Origin: Nonomuraea antri
GTDB lineage: Bacteria; Actinomycetota; Actinomycetes; Streptosporangiales; Streptosporangiaceae
Reading direction: 5' to 3'
Length of the DNA: 64,000 bases
Assembly (NCBI RefSeq): GCF_013283785.1
Contig: NZ_JABCPZ010000002.1
Span: forward strand, 62,001-126,000
The notes under the pieces were generated by a model, which searched no databases, was not told where the DNA came from, and worked only from the letters and a program-made list of their open reading frames with translations. Positions 52,347 through 61,437 of this stretch are shown piece after piece (position 1 is the first letter of the stretch; every line of letters starts with the position of its first letter). Both the position numbers and the translations under genes were made by a program.

Positions 52347-53366
52347 GTGTTCACATATCTCATCAGGCGCCTGATCGGCGCGGTCGTCATGCTCGCGATC
52401 GTGAGCATGGCCACCTTCGCGATCTTCTTCCTCGTGCCACGGCTCGCCGGGGCGACCGCCGATGGAATGGCCAGCCGTTACGTCGGCCGCACGGCCTCGG
52501 AGGAGACGGCCAAGCTGGCCGCCGAACGCCTCGGCTTCAACGATCCGCTGATCGTGCAGTACGGCCGGTACCTCAAGGGCATCGTGGCCGGAGCCGAGTA
52601 CGACTACGGCGCCGGCGTCGAGACGTGCCCAGCGCCCTGCCTGGGCTACTCCTTCATCACCAACCAGCCGGTCCTGCCCGACCTGATGGACCGGCTGCCC
52701 GTCACCCTGTCGCTGGCCGTCGGGGCCGCCGTCATCTGGGTGCTGATAGGCGTCGGCATCGGCGTGTTGTCGGCGTTGCGAAGAGGCAGCGTGTTCGACC
52801 GGGCGGCGATGGTCATCGCCCTGGCCGGCGTCTCGTTGCCCATCTTCTTCACCGGACTGATGTCCCTGCAGTTCTTCGCCTACGGCAACCCGTTCAGCTG
52901 GGCGGCCCAAGGCGGTACATACGTCACCTTCAACGACTCTCCGGTGCAATGGGCCTACAGCCTGCTGCTGCCCTGGGTCACGCTGGCGTTCCTGTTCGCG
53001 GCCGGCTACGCGCGGCTCACCCGGGCGGGCATGCTGGAGACGATGAATGAGGACTACATCCGCACCGCCAGAGCCAAGGGCCTGCGTGAGCGCAAGGTCG
53101 TCACCAAACACGGCCTGAGAGGCGCGCTCACCCCGATCATCACGATCTTCGGTCTCGACTTCGGCCTGCTCATCGGCGGCGCGGTGCTGACCGAGAGCGC
53201 CTACTCGCTCAACGGGCTCGGCAAGTACGCCATCGACGCCATCACCAACCAGGACCTGCCCAAGGTCATGGGAGTCACCCTCCTGGCCGCCTTGTTCGTG
53301 GTCGTGGCCAACCTGATCGTCGACCTGCTGTACGCGGTCGTCGACCCGAGAGTGAGGCTGTCGTGA
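52347..53366 (+). CDS. ABC transporter permease, DppB/OppB family
   Basis: 339 residues from GTG 52347. It starts [31 protein letters not shown], the classic OppB start. It then has a periplasmic loop rich in charged residues (about 40-100) with two Cys ([10 protein letters not shown]). Five further helices follow. The EAA loop is [34 protein letters not shown]. It pairs with the DppC-type permease (49424). It is coupled to the next ATPase by GTGA (53363-53366). Confidence 0.93.
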   Translation: MFTYLIRRLIGAVVMLAIVSMATFAIFFLVPRLAGATADGMASRYVGRTASEETAKLAAERLGFNDPLIVQYGRYLKGIVAGAEYDYGAGVETCPAPCLGYSFITNQPVLPDLMDRLPVTLSLAVGAAVIWVLIGVGIGVLSALRRGSVFDRAAMVIALAGVSLPIFFTGLMSLQFFAYGNPFSWAAQGGTYVTFNDSPVQWAYSLLLPWVTLAFLFAAGYARLTRAGMLETMNEDYIRTARAKGLRERKVVTKHGLRGALTPIITIFGLDFGLLIGGAVLTESAYSLNGLGKYAIDAITNQDLPKVMGVTLLAALFVVVANLIVDLLYAVVDPRVRLS

Positions 53367-54397
53367 GCGCTCAGAGCTTCCTCCACGTCAACGACCTGAA
53401 GATCCACTTCCCCACGGACGACGGCCTGGTCAAGTCCGTCGACGGGCTGACCTTCAGCCTGGAGCGCGGCCAGACCCTGGGCATCGTGGGCGAGTCCGGC
53501 TCCGGCAAGAGCGTCACCAGCCTGGGCATCCTCGGCCTGCACAAGGGCGGCCGGGCGCGGATCTCCGGCGAGATCTGGCTCGACGGCGAAGAGCTCGTCA
53601 GCGCCTCGCAGGACCACGTGCGCGGCCTGCGCGGCAAGAAGATGGCGATGATCTTCCAGGATCCGCTGTCGTCGATGCACCCGCTCTACACCGTGGGCGA
53701 CCAGATCATCGAGGCATACCGGATCCACCACAACGTCAGCAAGGCCGTGGCCAGGAAGCACGCGATCGACATGCTCGGCCGCGTCGGCATCCCCGAGCCC
53801 GCGCGCCGCGTCGACTCCTACCCGCACGAGTTCTCCGGCGGCATGCGCCAGCGCGCGATGATCGCCATGGCGCTGTCGTGCGACCCGGAACTGCTCATCG
53901 CCGACGAGCCGACCACCGCGCTCGACGTGACCGTGCAGGCCCAGATCCTCGATCTCATGGTCGACCTGCAGCGCGAGTTCAACTCCGCGCTGATCATCAT
54001 CACCCACGACCTGGGCGTGGTGGCCGAGCTGTCCGACGACATCCTGGTGATGTACGCCGGCAAGTGCATCGAGTACGGCTCGTCCGAGGACATCTTCTAC
54101 CGTCCCGAGCACCCCTACACGTGGGGTCTACTGGGATCGATGCCCCGCCTCGACCGGGAGCCCACCGAGCGGCTGCTGCCGATCAAGGGCTCGCCGCCGT
54201 CCCTGATCAACGTGCCGTCCGGCTGCGCGTTCCACCCGCGCTGCCCGTACGCCGAGCAGGCCAAGGACAAGGCCACCACCGAAGTGCCCGAGCTGGCCGA
54301 GACCGAGGGCGGCCACCTGGTGCGCTGCCACCTCAGCAAGGCCCAGCGGCGCAACCTGTGGGAGACCGAGATCAAGCCAGTGCTGGAGACCCAGTGA
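53363..54397 (+). CDS. ABC transporter ATP-binding protein, DppD/OppD family
   Basis: 344 residues. Walker A is GESGSGKSV (about residues 44-52), the signature is [23 protein letters not shown], Walker [14 protein letters not shown] and switch His in [12 protein letters not shown]. The C-terminal oligopeptide extension has the cysteine cluster C-x5-C-x7-type ([13 protein letters not shown]... RCHL), which in this family binds an Fe-S cluster or zinc. It hydrolyses ATP for peptide import together with the DppF homologue, which it overlaps by 4 bp. Confidence 0.95.
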   Translation: MSAQSFLHVNDLKIHFPTDDGLVKSVDGLTFSLERGQTLGIVGESGSGKSVTSLGILGLHKGGRARISGEIWLDGEELVSASQDHVRGLRGKKMAMIFQDPLSSMHPLYTVGDQIIEAYRIHHNVSKAVARKHAIDMLGRVGIPEPARRVDSYPHEFSGGMRQRAMIAMALSCDPELLIADEPTTALDVTVQAQILDLMVDLQREFNSALIIITHDLGVVAELSDDILVMYAGKCIEYGSSEDIFYRPEHPYTWGLLGSMPRLDREPTERLLPIKGSPPSLINVPSGCAFHPRCPYAEQAKDKATTEVPELAETEGGHLVRCHLSKAQRRNLWETEIKPVLETQ

Positions 54398-55419
54398 CCG
54401 ACAAAGAGCCGCTTCTCTCCGTCCAGAACCTGGAGAAGCACTTCCCCGTCCACAAGGGCCTGCTCAAGCGGCAGGTCGGCGCCGTCAAGGCGGTCGACGG
54501 CATCAGCTTCGACGTGGTCAAGGGTGAGACGCTCGGCCTGGTGGGGGAGTCCGGCTGCGGCAAGTCCACCACCGGCCGCCTGGTCACCCGGCTGCTCGAG
54601 CCCACCGGCGGCAAGGTCGTCTTCGAGGGCCAGGACATCACGCACCTCGGGCAGGGCAGGCTCAGGCCGCTCCGCCGCGACATGCAGATGATCTTCCAGG
54701 ACCCGTACTCGTCGCTGAACCCCCGCCACACGGTCGGCGCCATCGTCGGCGCACCGTTCCGCATCCAGGGCGTCAAGACCGAGCAGGGCACCAAGAAGGC
54801 CGTGCAGGAGATCCTGGAGCTGGTCGGGCTCAACCCCGAGCACTACAACCGCTACCCGCACGAGTTCTCCGGCGGCCAGCGTCAGCGCATCGGCATCGCC
54901 CGCACGCTCGCGCTCAAGCCGAAGCTCATCATCGCCGACGAGCCGGTCTCCGCGCTCGACGTGTCCATCCAGGCGCAGGTCGTCAACCTGCTGGAAGACC
55001 TGCAGAACGAGCTCGACCTCACCTACGTGGTGATCGCGCACGACCTGTCGGTGGTGCGGCACATCAGCGACCGGGTCGCGGTCATGTACCTGGGCAAGAT
55101 CGTGGAGATCGCCGACCGCAAGCGGCTCTACGGCTCGCCCATGCACCCCTACACCAACGCCCTGATGTCGGCGGTGCCGGTGCCCGACCCGCGGGCGCGG
55201 AAGGAGCGCGAGCGCATCCGCCTGTCCGGCGACGTGCCCAGCCCGCTCAACCCGCCGCCCGCCTGCCGCTTCCACACCCGCTGCTGGAAGGCGCAGGAGA
55301 TCTGCAAGAAGGTCGAGCCGCCGCTGGAGGAGCTGGCCAGCGGTCACCGCGTGGCCTGCCACTTCCCGGAGAACGCCCCGTCGACGCCGGAGCAGGCCGG
55401 CACGGCCGCCGCGGGCTGA
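54394..55419 (+). CDS. ABC transporter ATP-binding protein, DppF/OppF family
   Basis: 341 residues from GTG 54394, coupled to the preceding gene. Walker A is [13 protein letters not shown], the signature [23 protein letters not shown], Walker [14 protein letters not shown] and switch His [12 protein letters not shown]. The oligopeptide C-terminal domain ([20 protein letters not shown]) also has its cysteine cluster. It makes the ATPase heterodimer with the DppD homologue. A long hairpin 20 bp after its stop ends the operon. Confidence 0.95.
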   Translation: MTDKEPLLSVQNLEKHFPVHKGLLKRQVGAVKAVDGISFDVVKGETLGLVGESGCGKSTTGRLVTRLLEPTGGKVVFEGQDITHLGQGRLRPLRRDMQMIFQDPYSSLNPRHTVGAIVGAPFRIQGVKTEQGTKKAVQEILELVGLNPEHYNRYPHEFSGGQRQRIGIARTLALKPKLIIADEPVSALDVSIQAQVVNLLEDLQNELDLTYVVIAHDLSVVRHISDRVAVMYLGKIVEIADRKRLYGSPMHPYTNALMSAVPVPDPRARKERERIRLSGDVPSPLNPPPACRFHTRCWKAQEICKKVEPPLEELASGHRVACHFPENAPSTPEQAGTAAAG

Positions 55420-55438
55420 ACCCGACGCCCTTCGCGTA

Positions 55439-55471
55439 ACGGGCGCCGTCCCCCTGGGGGGCGGCGCCCGT
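55439..55471 (+). terminator. Terminator of the oligopeptide transporter operon
   Basis: ACGGGCGCCG at 55439-55448 pairs with CGGCGCCCGT at 55462-55471. The spacer TCCCCC/GGGGGG can extend the stem nearly to the loop, giving a 15-bp helix. It separates the operon from the convergent response regulator that ends at 55490. Confidence 0.85.
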
Positions 55472-55489
55472 CGTCGTCCGCGGGGCAGG

Positions 55490-56182
55490 TCAGGACAGCG
55501 CGCCCGGGGTGATCAGCCCGGTCTCGTAGGCCAGCACCACCGCCTGCACCCGGTCGCGCAGGCCCAGCTTGGTCAGCACGTTGCCGACGTGGGTCTTGAC
55601 CGTGGTCTCGCTGACCACCAGCTTGGCCGCGATCTCCGCGTTGGACATGCCCTTGGCGATCAGCCGCAGCACCTCAAGCTCCCGCTCGGTGAGCCGGTCG
55701 AGCCTGGCCGGCGCGGCCTGCTCGTACGCAGAAGGCAGCCGCTTGGCGAACCGGTCGAGCAGCCGCCTGGTCACGCTCGGCGCCACGATCGCGTCGCCTG
55801 CGGCCACCACCCGGATGGCCTGCACCAGCTCGTCGGGCGGCACGTCCTTCAGCAGGAACCCCGACGCGCCCGAGCGCAGCGCCTCCACGATGTACTCGTC
55901 GAGGTCGAACGTGGTCAGCACCAGCACCTTCGGCACGTGCGCGGCCGGCGCGGCCCGAGCTCCGTCCCGCACGATCCTGCGGGTGGCCTCGATGCCGTCG
56001 ACCCCCGGCATGCGGATGTCCATCAGTACCACGTCGGGCAGCAACGCCCTGGTCTGCTCCTGCGCGTCCTTGCCGTCGCCCGCCTGGCCCACCACCGTGA
56101 TGTCCGGCTCGGCCTCGAGGATCAGGCGGAACCCCGTACGCAGCAGCGGCTGGTCGTCCACCAGCAGCACTCTGATCGTCAT
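55490..56182 (-). CDS. NarL/LuxR-family response regulator
   Basis: 230 residues from ATG 56182. Receiver domain: VLLVDDQPLLRTGFRLIL (acidic pair), phospho-acceptor Asp in DVVLMDIRMPGVDG (about residue 54), Thr in VLTTFDLDEY and Lys in GFLLKDVPPDEL. Residues about 165-225 form the LuxR helix-turn-helix (RLTERELEVLRLIAKGMSNAEIAAKL, ETTVKTHVGNVLTKLG). It overlaps the sensor kinase stop by 4 bp (56179-56182). The regulon is not known. A 7+7 dyad upstream of the kinase gene is a candidate autoregulatory site. Confidence 0.96.
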   Translation of the reverse strand: MTIRVLLVDDQPLLRTGFRLILEAEPDITVVGQAGDGKDAQEQTRALLPDVVLMDIRMPGVDGIEATRRIVRDGARAAPAAHVPKVLVLTTFDLDEYIVEALRSGASGFLLKDVPPDELVQAIRVVAAGDAIVAPSVTRRLLDRFAKRLPSAYEQAAPARLDRLTERELEVLRLIAKGMSNAEIAAKLVVSETTVKTHVGNVLTKLGLRDRVQAVVLAYETGLITPGALS

Positions 56183-57354
56183 TGTCCGTCCTTCAACGGG
56201 AACCTCGCCCGCACGTCGAAACCGCCCCCTGACCGCGGACCGATGCTGAGGATTCCACCATAGAGTGCGACCCGTTCGCGAATGCCCACCAAACCGTGGC
56301 CTGACCGCTGGGACAGCGCGATCGCGCCCCGGCCGTCGTCCTCGACCCGTACGTCCAGCTCGTGCGGCTGGTAGTGGACGGTCACCACGGCCTGCGCTCC
56401 CGTCCCCGCGTGCCTGAGGCTGTTCGTCAGCCCCTCCTGGACCAGCCGGTAGGCCGCCAGGTCTACCCCGGCGGGCAACGGCCGCTGCTCGCCCTCCAGG
56501 CGCAGCCGCGTGGGCAGCCCCGCCTCGCGCATCTGCTCGACCAGCGCGGGCAGGTCGGCCATGCCCGGCTGCGGCCCCAGCTCGGCCCGCGCGTCGGTGC
56601 GCAGCACCCCCACGATGTTGCGCATCTCGGTCATCGCCATCCTGCCGGTGTTCTCGATCGCCGTCAGCGCCTCGCGCGCCAGGTCGGGATCGGCCGACAG
56701 CACCCGCCGCGCGGCTGCCGCCTGCACCGTCATCACGCTCACGTGGTGCGCCACCACGTCGTGCAGCTCGCGGGCGATCCTGGAGCGCTCCTCGGCCCGC
56801 GCCGCCCTGGTGTCGGCCGCGTGCGCCCGCTCCAGCCGGGCCGCGCGGTCTTTCAGCTCCTCCAGGTACGCCCGGCGCAGCCGCAGGCTCCTGCCCGCCC
56901 CCCACACCGCCGTCAGCAGCACCGCCACCACCAGGTGATCGCTGAACGGTATCGCCGTGAACGGCCCGGACAGCACCCCCATCACGTACGTCAGCAGCGA
57001 GACCAGCAGCCCGCCCAGCGCCACCGCCAGCCCGCGGTAGGAGGCCACCGAGTACAGCAGCACCGAACCCGGCACGTACGTCATGGCCGAGGCGTAGCCG
57101 AGCGCGGCCAGCAGCGTGTGGGGCACCAGGCTCGCGCACAGCGCCGCCAGCGGCCAGCGCCTGCGCACCGCCACCGGCACGCAGCCCAGCACGGTCAGCA
57201 GGCCGCCCAGCAGGTCGGGCTCGCGCAGCCCGTCGACGGCCATGCCGTCGGCGGCGAGCTGGCGCGGGTGGTAGACCACGAACAGCGCGACCGAGGCCGC
57301 TGCCACCACCCCGGCGAGCACGGAGTCGCGGAACGTGGTTCGGTCGATGCGCAC
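56179..57354 (-). CDS. NarL-type sensor histidine kinase (HisKA_3)
   Basis: 391 residues. Up to six hydrophobic segments in the first 160 residues form a membrane sensor with little extracytoplasmic loop. The dimerisation domain is EERSRIARELHDVVAHHVSVM with the phosphorylated His near residue 200. The ATPase domain shows LTNSLRHAGTGA (N box), VEDDGRGA (G1) and GHGLVGIRERVALYGG (G2). The kinase is typical of streptomycete and nocardiaceous pairs that often control ABC exporters. No exporter lies beside it; the nearest transporter is the convergent peptide importer. Confidence 0.94.
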   Translation of the reverse strand: MRIDRTTFRDSVLAGVVAAASVALFVVYHPRQLAADGMAVDGLREPDLLGGLLTVLGCVPVAVRRRWPLAALCASLVPHTLLAALGYASAMTYVPGSVLLYSVASYRGLAVALGGLLVSLLTYVMGVLSGPFTAIPFSDHLVVAVLLTAVWGAGRSLRLRRAYLEELKDRAARLERAHAADTRAARAEERSRIARELHDVVAHHVSVMTVQAAAARRVLSADPDLAREALTAIENTGRMAMTEMRNIVGVLRTDARAELGPQPGMADLPALVEQMREAGLPTRLRLEGEQRPLPAGVDLAAYRLVQEGLTNSLRHAGTGAQAVVTVHYQPHELDVRVEDDGRGAIALSQRSGHGLVGIRERVALYGGILSIGPRSGGGFDVRARFPLKDGQ

Positions 57355-57389
57355 GGCTTCACTGTAGGCCCAGGCCAGAGCCGGGAACC

Positions 57390-57405
57390 TCCTCCCTCGG
57401 GAGGA
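57390..57405. promoter_or_regulatory. Dyad upstream of the two-component system
   Basis: TCCTCCC-TC-GGGAGGA at 57390-57405, with perfect 7-bp arms and a 2-bp spacer, 36 bp upstream of the kinase start at 57354. Position and form suit an autoregulatory operator of the NarL-type response regulator; this is inference. Confidence 0.5.
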
Positions 57406-57410
57406 TTAGG

Positions 57411-57482
57411 GCTCGTCCGAGGCGGTGCTTGCGCAGGGTCGGAGCTCGTCGAGCGTCGAGCCGGGGAGGGTCAGAGCTCGTC
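57411..57482. repeat. Three copies of the RecB-like gene's stop region
   Basis: GCTCGTCCG or near variants occur at 57411, 57444 and 57476, with 33 and 32 bp spacing. The wider context is similar (TAGGGCTCGTCCGAGG, TCGGAGCTCGTCGAG, TCAGAGCTCGTCCGTGG). The third copy contains the last codons and stop of the RecB-like gene (minus strand). Confidence 0.7.
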
Positions 57483-58331
57483 CGTGGCCGAGCGCCGGTT
57501 GCTGCGCACGGTGTCGCCGGGCTGCCGGTCGGGCACCGGCGGCGGGGTGCCGCCGAACTCCGGGCACAGCGCCCGATGGTCGCACCAGTCGCACAGCCTG
57601 CTGCGCCTGGCCCGCCACTCGCCGGTCTCCAGCGCCCGCTCGATGGCCGTCCACAGCGCCATCACCTTGCGCTCGGTGGCCAGCAGGTCGGCCTCGTCGG
57701 GCGCGTAACGCAGCACCTCGCCGCGGCCGCCCAGGTAGACCAGCTGCAGCAGCCGCGGCACCGCGCCGCGCAGCCGCCACAGCACCAGCGCGTAGAACTT
57801 CATCTGGAACAGCGCCTTGGCCTCGAAGTCGGGGCCGGGCGCGCTGCCCGTCTTGTAGTCGACCACCCGCACCTCGCCGGTGGCCGCCACGTCGAGCCTG
57901 TCGACGTAGCCGCGCAGCATCAGGCCGCTGTCGAGCACCGCCTCCACGTAGAGCTCGCGCTCGGCCGGCTCCAGCCTGGTCGGGTCTTCCAGGGTGAAGT
58001 AGCGCTCCAGCATGCCGCGCGCCTGGGCCAGCCATTCGGCCTGCTCGGCGTCGTCGGCGAACATCGCGGCGTATTGCGCGTCTTCGGCCAGCAGCCGCTG
58101 CCACTGCGGCTCCAGCAGCTCCAGCGCCGCCGACACCGAGCGCCGCGGCGCGGGCAGGTCGTAGAGCCGCTCCAGCACCGCGTGCACCACCGTGCCGCGC
58201 ACGGCCGCCTGCGACGGTTTCTCGGGCAGCTGGTCGATCACCCGGAAGCGATACAGCAACGGACATGTCATGAAATCGCCCGCCCGGGACGGGGAGAGAG
58301 CTCCGATGATCACCGGTTCGGTCAACGTCAT
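57471..58331 (-). CDS. RecB-family PD-(D/E)XK nuclease with Fe-S cluster cysteines
   Basis: About 286 residues from ATG 58331 (MTLTEPVIIGALSPSRAGDF). The fold marks are SPSRAGDFMTCPLLYRFRVID, then RGTVVHAVLERLY, the nuclease strand LMLRGYVDRLDV and VRVVDYKTGSAPGPDFEAK (Asp, Lys). Four cysteines fit an AddB/Cas4-like cluster: the first in TCPLLYRF and three in LCDWCDHRALCPEF. In many actinobacteria this gene lies directly before the site-2 protease and the trmI-proteasome genes; here the protease is the divergent neighbour. Function is likely in DNA repair, but no substrate has been assigned to this subgroup. Confidence 0.9.
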   Translation of the reverse strand: MTLTEPVIIGALSPSRAGDFMTCPLLYRFRVIDQLPEKPSQAAVRGTVVHAVLERLYDLPAPRRSVSAALELLEPQWQRLLAEDAQYAAMFADDAEQAEWLAQARGMLERYFTLEDPTRLEPAERELYVEAVLDSGLMLRGYVDRLDVAATGEVRVVDYKTGSAPGPDFEAKALFQMKFYALVLWRLRGAVPRLLQLVYLGGRGEVLRYAPDEADLLATERKVMALWTAIERALETGEWRARRSRLCDWCDHRALCPEFGGTPPPVPDRQPGDTVRSNRRSATDEL

Positions 58332-58465
58332 GCACCGCACTCTAGGTCACGCCGCCGACAGAATGACCCCGTGCGTGAACCCATGAACGACCCCGTGAAA
58401 ACCGGATCACCTGATCGGGCGCGTAGCATCAAGGCAGCGACACCACGTGGAACCAAGGGAGTGCG

Positions 58466-59611
58466 GTGAGCGAGCAGAGCCCGCGGCGGGAGTTCTCCGG
58501 CCTTCGGATGGGAAAGCCGTTCGGCATCCCGGTGTACGTCTCGTGGACCTGGTTCATCGTGGCGGCCTTCATCACCTTCTCCTTCGGCCCGCGCTTCCGC
58601 TACATGCTGCCCGACGTCAGCGAGGCCGGCGCCTACGCGGTGGCCTTCGCGTTCGCGGTGCTGCTGTACATCTCGGTGCTGCTGCACGAGCTGGCGCACA
58701 GCGTGCTGGCCAAGGCCTACGGGCTGCCCGTGCGCAGGATCACCCTCTACCTGCTCGGCGGCGTCTCCGAGATCGAGAAGGAGCCGCCCACGCCGGGCAA
58801 GGAGTTCATGGTGGCCGCGGCCGGCCCGGCGCTGTCGCTGGGGCTGGCCGGCGCCGGCTTCCTGGCCGACACCTACCTGGTCACCGGCGACGGCGTGCCC
58901 AAGGTGCTGATCCTGCAGCTGTGGCTGGCCAACCTCATCGTCGGCGTGTTCAACCTGCTGCCAGGGCTGCCGCTCGACGGCGGGCGCATGCTGCGCGCCG
59001 GGGTGTGGAAGGTCACCGCCAACCCCGGCTCCGGCACGGTCGTGGCCGCGTGGGGCGGCCGGGTGCTGGCCGTGGTGGTCATCCTGCTGCCGTTCGCGAT
59101 GGCCTACTTCAGCGGGCGCGGCTTCGCCGAGGGCGAGATCGGCGACCTGCTGTGGCCGATGATCCTGGGCGCGTTCATCTGGATGGGCGCGTCGCAGTCG
59201 CTGCGCGTGGCCCGCATCAGGGCGCGCATCCCGCAGGTCAACGCGCGCTCGCTGGCGCGCAGGGCGATCCCGGTGACCGCCGACACGCCGCTGGCCCAGG
59301 CGCTGGCGCAGGCCACCGAGTCCGGCGCCGGCGCGATCGTGGTCGTCGACCACGACGGCGGGCCGCTGGCGATCGTCAACGAGGCCGCCGTCCAGGCCAC
59401 CTCGGAGCACCGCAGGCCCTGGGTGAACGTGGGCTCGGTGGCCAGGTCGCTGGAGCCGTCCATGGTGCTGGCCGCCGACCTGGTGGGCGAGCCGCTCATC
59501 GACGCCATGCGCGAGGCGCCGTCCGGCGAATACCTGCTGGTGGAAAGCGGCGGCCAGATCTACGGCGTGCTGGCCACGGCCGACGTGAACCGGGTCTTCA
59601 CGGGCGTCTGA
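58466..59611 (+). CDS. Site-2 protease family M50 metalloprotease with CBS domains
   Basis: 381 residues from GTG 58466. The zinc motif HELAH is at residues 74-78 (LLHELAHSVLAK), and LPGLPLDGGRML near residue 170 holds the third metal ligand Asp. Six or so membrane helices make up the first 245 residues. Residues about 255-380 form a pair of CBS domains (AIPVTADTPLAQALAQATESGAGAIVVVD and GEYLLVESGGQIYGVLATADV). It cleaves membrane proteins, and CBS binding of nucleotides may control it. In related genomes trmI and the proteasomal ATPase come next; here an FHA protein gene follows instead. The stop region is duplicated 15 bp downstream. Confidence 0.94.
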   Translation: MSEQSPRREFSGLRMGKPFGIPVYVSWTWFIVAAFITFSFGPRFRYMLPDVSEAGAYAVAFAFAVLLYISVLLHELAHSVLAKAYGLPVRRITLYLLGGVSEIEKEPPTPGKEFMVAAAGPALSLGLAGAGFLADTYLVTGDGVPKVLILQLWLANLIVGVFNLLPGLPLDGGRMLRAGVWKVTANPGSGTVVAAWGGRVLAVVVILLPFAMAYFSGRGFAEGEIGDLLWPMILGAFIWMGASQSLRVARIRARIPQVNARSLARRAIPVTADTPLAQALAQATESGAGAIVVVDHDGGPLAIVNEAAVQATSEHRRPWVNVGSVARSLEPSMVLAADLVGEPLIDAMREAPSGEYLLVESGGQIYGVLATADVNRVFTGV

Positions 59612-59627
59612 TCGTGAGGCGTCTGAT
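59603..59627 (+). repeat. Duplicated stop region of the M50 protease gene
   Basis: GGCGTCTGAT at 59603-59612, containing the stop codon, recurs at 59618-59627 with a 15-bp period. It starts a 355-bp gap (59612-59966) that is AT-richer than its surroundings and has no confident gene except the 20-codon ORF at 59908. Confidence 0.6.
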
Positions 59628-59734
59628 TTGTCCCACTCGTTAAAGCGACAAGCCCTGGATAGGGTCGTACCCAGCGGTTTCCGGGTCGCTGGAAGATCGT
59701 CCGGCGATTCGAAGACGAGACGTCTGGCCGATAG

Positions 59735-59759
59735 TGTGCTGTTTGGCCAAACTTGCACA
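59735..59759. promoter_or_regulatory. Extended dyad upstream of the FHA gene
   Basis: The core GTTTGGCCAAAC (59741-59752) is a perfect 12-bp palindrome, flanked by TGTGC (59735-59739) and GCACA (59755-59759). This gives a 25-bp near-perfect dyad (one base asymmetry in the spacers). It lies 170 bp before the small ORF at 59908, in a region expected to contain the FHA promoter. Confidence 0.5.
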
Positions 59760-59907
59760 GTCGAGGGGTTTGTTGCGGTCCACCGGTTCATCGAATCGAG
59801 ACGGGTGGGCCGCGGCCCGGCCTCGTCGTCTGGGTATGCGTATGGCTGGTGGCCGGCACGGCAGTGCGGGTGCCGTAACATCGCCGGCTTCCGGGGAGGA
59901 GAGTTGA

Positions 59908-59970
59908 GTGACCGAGCGTAGCGAGGGCACCGATGAGCGCAGCACGGTCGTCATGGAGGAGGGCTCATGA
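59908..59970 (+). CDS. 20-codon leader ORF coupled to the FHA gene
   Basis: GTG at 59908 has a strong, well-spaced ribosome binding site (GGGGAGGA, 59893-59900). The ORF encodes VTERSEGTDERSTVVMEEGS and ends with a TGA that overlaps the ATG of the FHA gene (ATGA, 59967-59970). Codons are ordinary for the region. It may be a leader peptide for coupled translation or may simply bring ribosomes to the FHA start, whose own Shine-Dalgarno (GGAGGAGGG) is also present. No match to a known peptide family is claimed. Confidence 0.5.
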   Translation: MTERSEGTDERSTVVMEEGS

Positions 59971-61433
59971 CCGACCAAGGCTTCGGGGTGGTGCGTCCGC
60001 TCCCTGGTGACGGGCTGGTCGCCTACATGGGCGGGCTGCTGCTGGTGTGCGACGCCGGCGAAGGCGCCGCCGCCGGGCTGATCGACGCCCTGCGCGAGAC
60101 CGCCGCCTCCGGCGGCGACGGCCGGGCGCTGGCGCGGCGCGCCGCCCAGGTCCTCGCGGCCAACATGGCGGGCGACCCGGCCACCTGCGCGGTCGCCGGT
60201 CCCGTCGGCGGCGGCGTCGCCGTGCTGGTCAGCGGCTCGGCCTCGGCCACCGTCGCCACCCCGGGCGGCGAGACCCGGCTGTCCGGCAGCGACTCACTCA
60301 CCTGGGCCGACCGGCTCATCACCGGCACCATCGAACGCGTCGAGCTGAGCCTGCCCGGCGCCGGCACCCCGCATCCGGCCGTCGCCTTCGACGGTGGCGT
60401 CGTGCACGGCGGCGGCCTCGTCGGCGACCTCACCGACCAGCCCGCCAGGTTCGCCGCGCCGTCCCGGCCGCGCACCGCCGACCTCCCGCAGACCGGCGTG
60501 CACGTCGACCCCGACCTGGTGCCGCCGGTCGCGCCGGTCGAACGGCCCCCGTACCCGCTGGCCGACCAGCCGCAGTTCGCGCCGCAGCCGCCGTCGGGCC
60601 CGCAATACCCGCACCAGAGCCACCAGCAGAGCCATCAGCAGAGCCACCAACAAGGCCACCAGCAGAGTCACCAGCAGAACTACCCGCAGGGCCCGCCGTC
60701 CGGGCCGCAGCCCTCGGCCCCGCAGCCCATCGTCGAGCAGTCGCCCTACCTGCCGCCGCCCGAGCAGCCGCCGCCCGTCCACGAGCCGCAGTTCCCCTCC
60801 TACGACGAACTGCCCTCGAACAACGGCATGGCCGAGCAGGGCCTGCCCATGGGCCCGCCCGAGCAGCACTACGAGCAGGCCGGCCCGCCGGTGCTCGGCG
60901 TCCCCGACCACTACGAGCAGCCCGGGCCGCCCCAGGAGCAGCAGCCCGAGCACGGCGAGCGGCCGCTGGTCTACGGCGTCGACTGCAAGAACGACCACTT
61001 CAACGACCCGCGGGTGCCCTACTGCGCGGTCTGCGGCATCGCGCTGGTGCAGCGCACGCTCGTCCCGTACAAGGGACCGCGGCCCTCGCTCGGCGTGCTC
61101 ATCCTCGACGACGGCACCGCGCTGCCGCTGGAGAGCGACTACCTGCTGGGCCGCGACCCCGAGCGGGCGCCCGAGGTGGCCGGCGGCTCGGCCAGGCCGG
61201 CCAAGGTCACCAGCCCCGACGGCTCGGTCTCGCGCCGCCACCTGCGCGTGGCGCTCGACGGCTGGGACGTCAACCTGGTCGACCTGGGCTCGGTCAACGG
61301 CACCCAGATCCAGCCGCCGGGCGACCCGAACTTCTACGACATCCCGCCCAACGAGCCGGTCACCATCGCGCCGGGCACCACCGTGCGCGTCGGCGTCTCC
61401 CGCACTATGCGCTTCGAGGCGCACCGAGGCTGA
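59967..61433 (+). CDS. FHA-domain protein with phosphatase-like N-terminus, Q/P-rich linker and zinc ribbon
   Basis: 488 residues. Residues about 1-150 resemble the PP2C-like or DUF-type N-terminal domain common in actinobacterial FHA proteins (VRPLPGDGLVAYMGGLLLVCDAGEG). Residues about 190-330 are a Pro/Gln-rich linker including repeats of QSHQQ (60610-60680). A zinc-ribbon motif follows near residue 340 (DCKNDHFNDPRVPYCAVCG). The C-terminal FHA domain (about 385-488) shows LGRDPERAPEV, SVSRRHLRVAL and VDLGSVNGTQI, so phosphothreonine binding is intact. Such proteins often act beside Ser/Thr kinases or type VII secretion genes, but none is visible here. A strong terminator follows. Confidence 0.88.
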   Translation: MTDQGFGVVRPLPGDGLVAYMGGLLLVCDAGEGAAAGLIDALRETAASGGDGRALARRAAQVLAANMAGDPATCAVAGPVGGGVAVLVSGSASATVATPGGETRLSGSDSLTWADRLITGTIERVELSLPGAGTPHPAVAFDGGVVHGGGLVGDLTDQPARFAAPSRPRTADLPQTGVHVDPDLVPPVAPVERPPYPLADQPQFAPQPPSGPQYPHQSHQQSHQQSHQQGHQQSHQQNYPQGPPSGPQPSAPQPIVEQSPYLPPPEQPPPVHEPQFPSYDELPSNNGMAEQGLPMGPPEQHYEQAGPPVLGVPDHYEQPGPPQEQQPEHGERPLVYGVDCKNDHFNDPRVPYCAVCGIALVQRTLVPYKGPRPSLGVLILDDGTALPLESDYLLGRDPERAPEVAGGSARPAKVTSPDGSVSRRHLRVALDGWDVNLVDLGSVNGTQIQPPGDPNFYDIPPNEPVTIAPGTTVRVGVSRTMRFEAHRG

Positions 61434-61437
61434 CACC

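Noticed and set aside
59628-59921. 97-codon frame in the M50-FHA gap
   Set aside because: No recognisable domain, no good ribosome binding site, and it overlaps the palindrome and the small coupled ORF.
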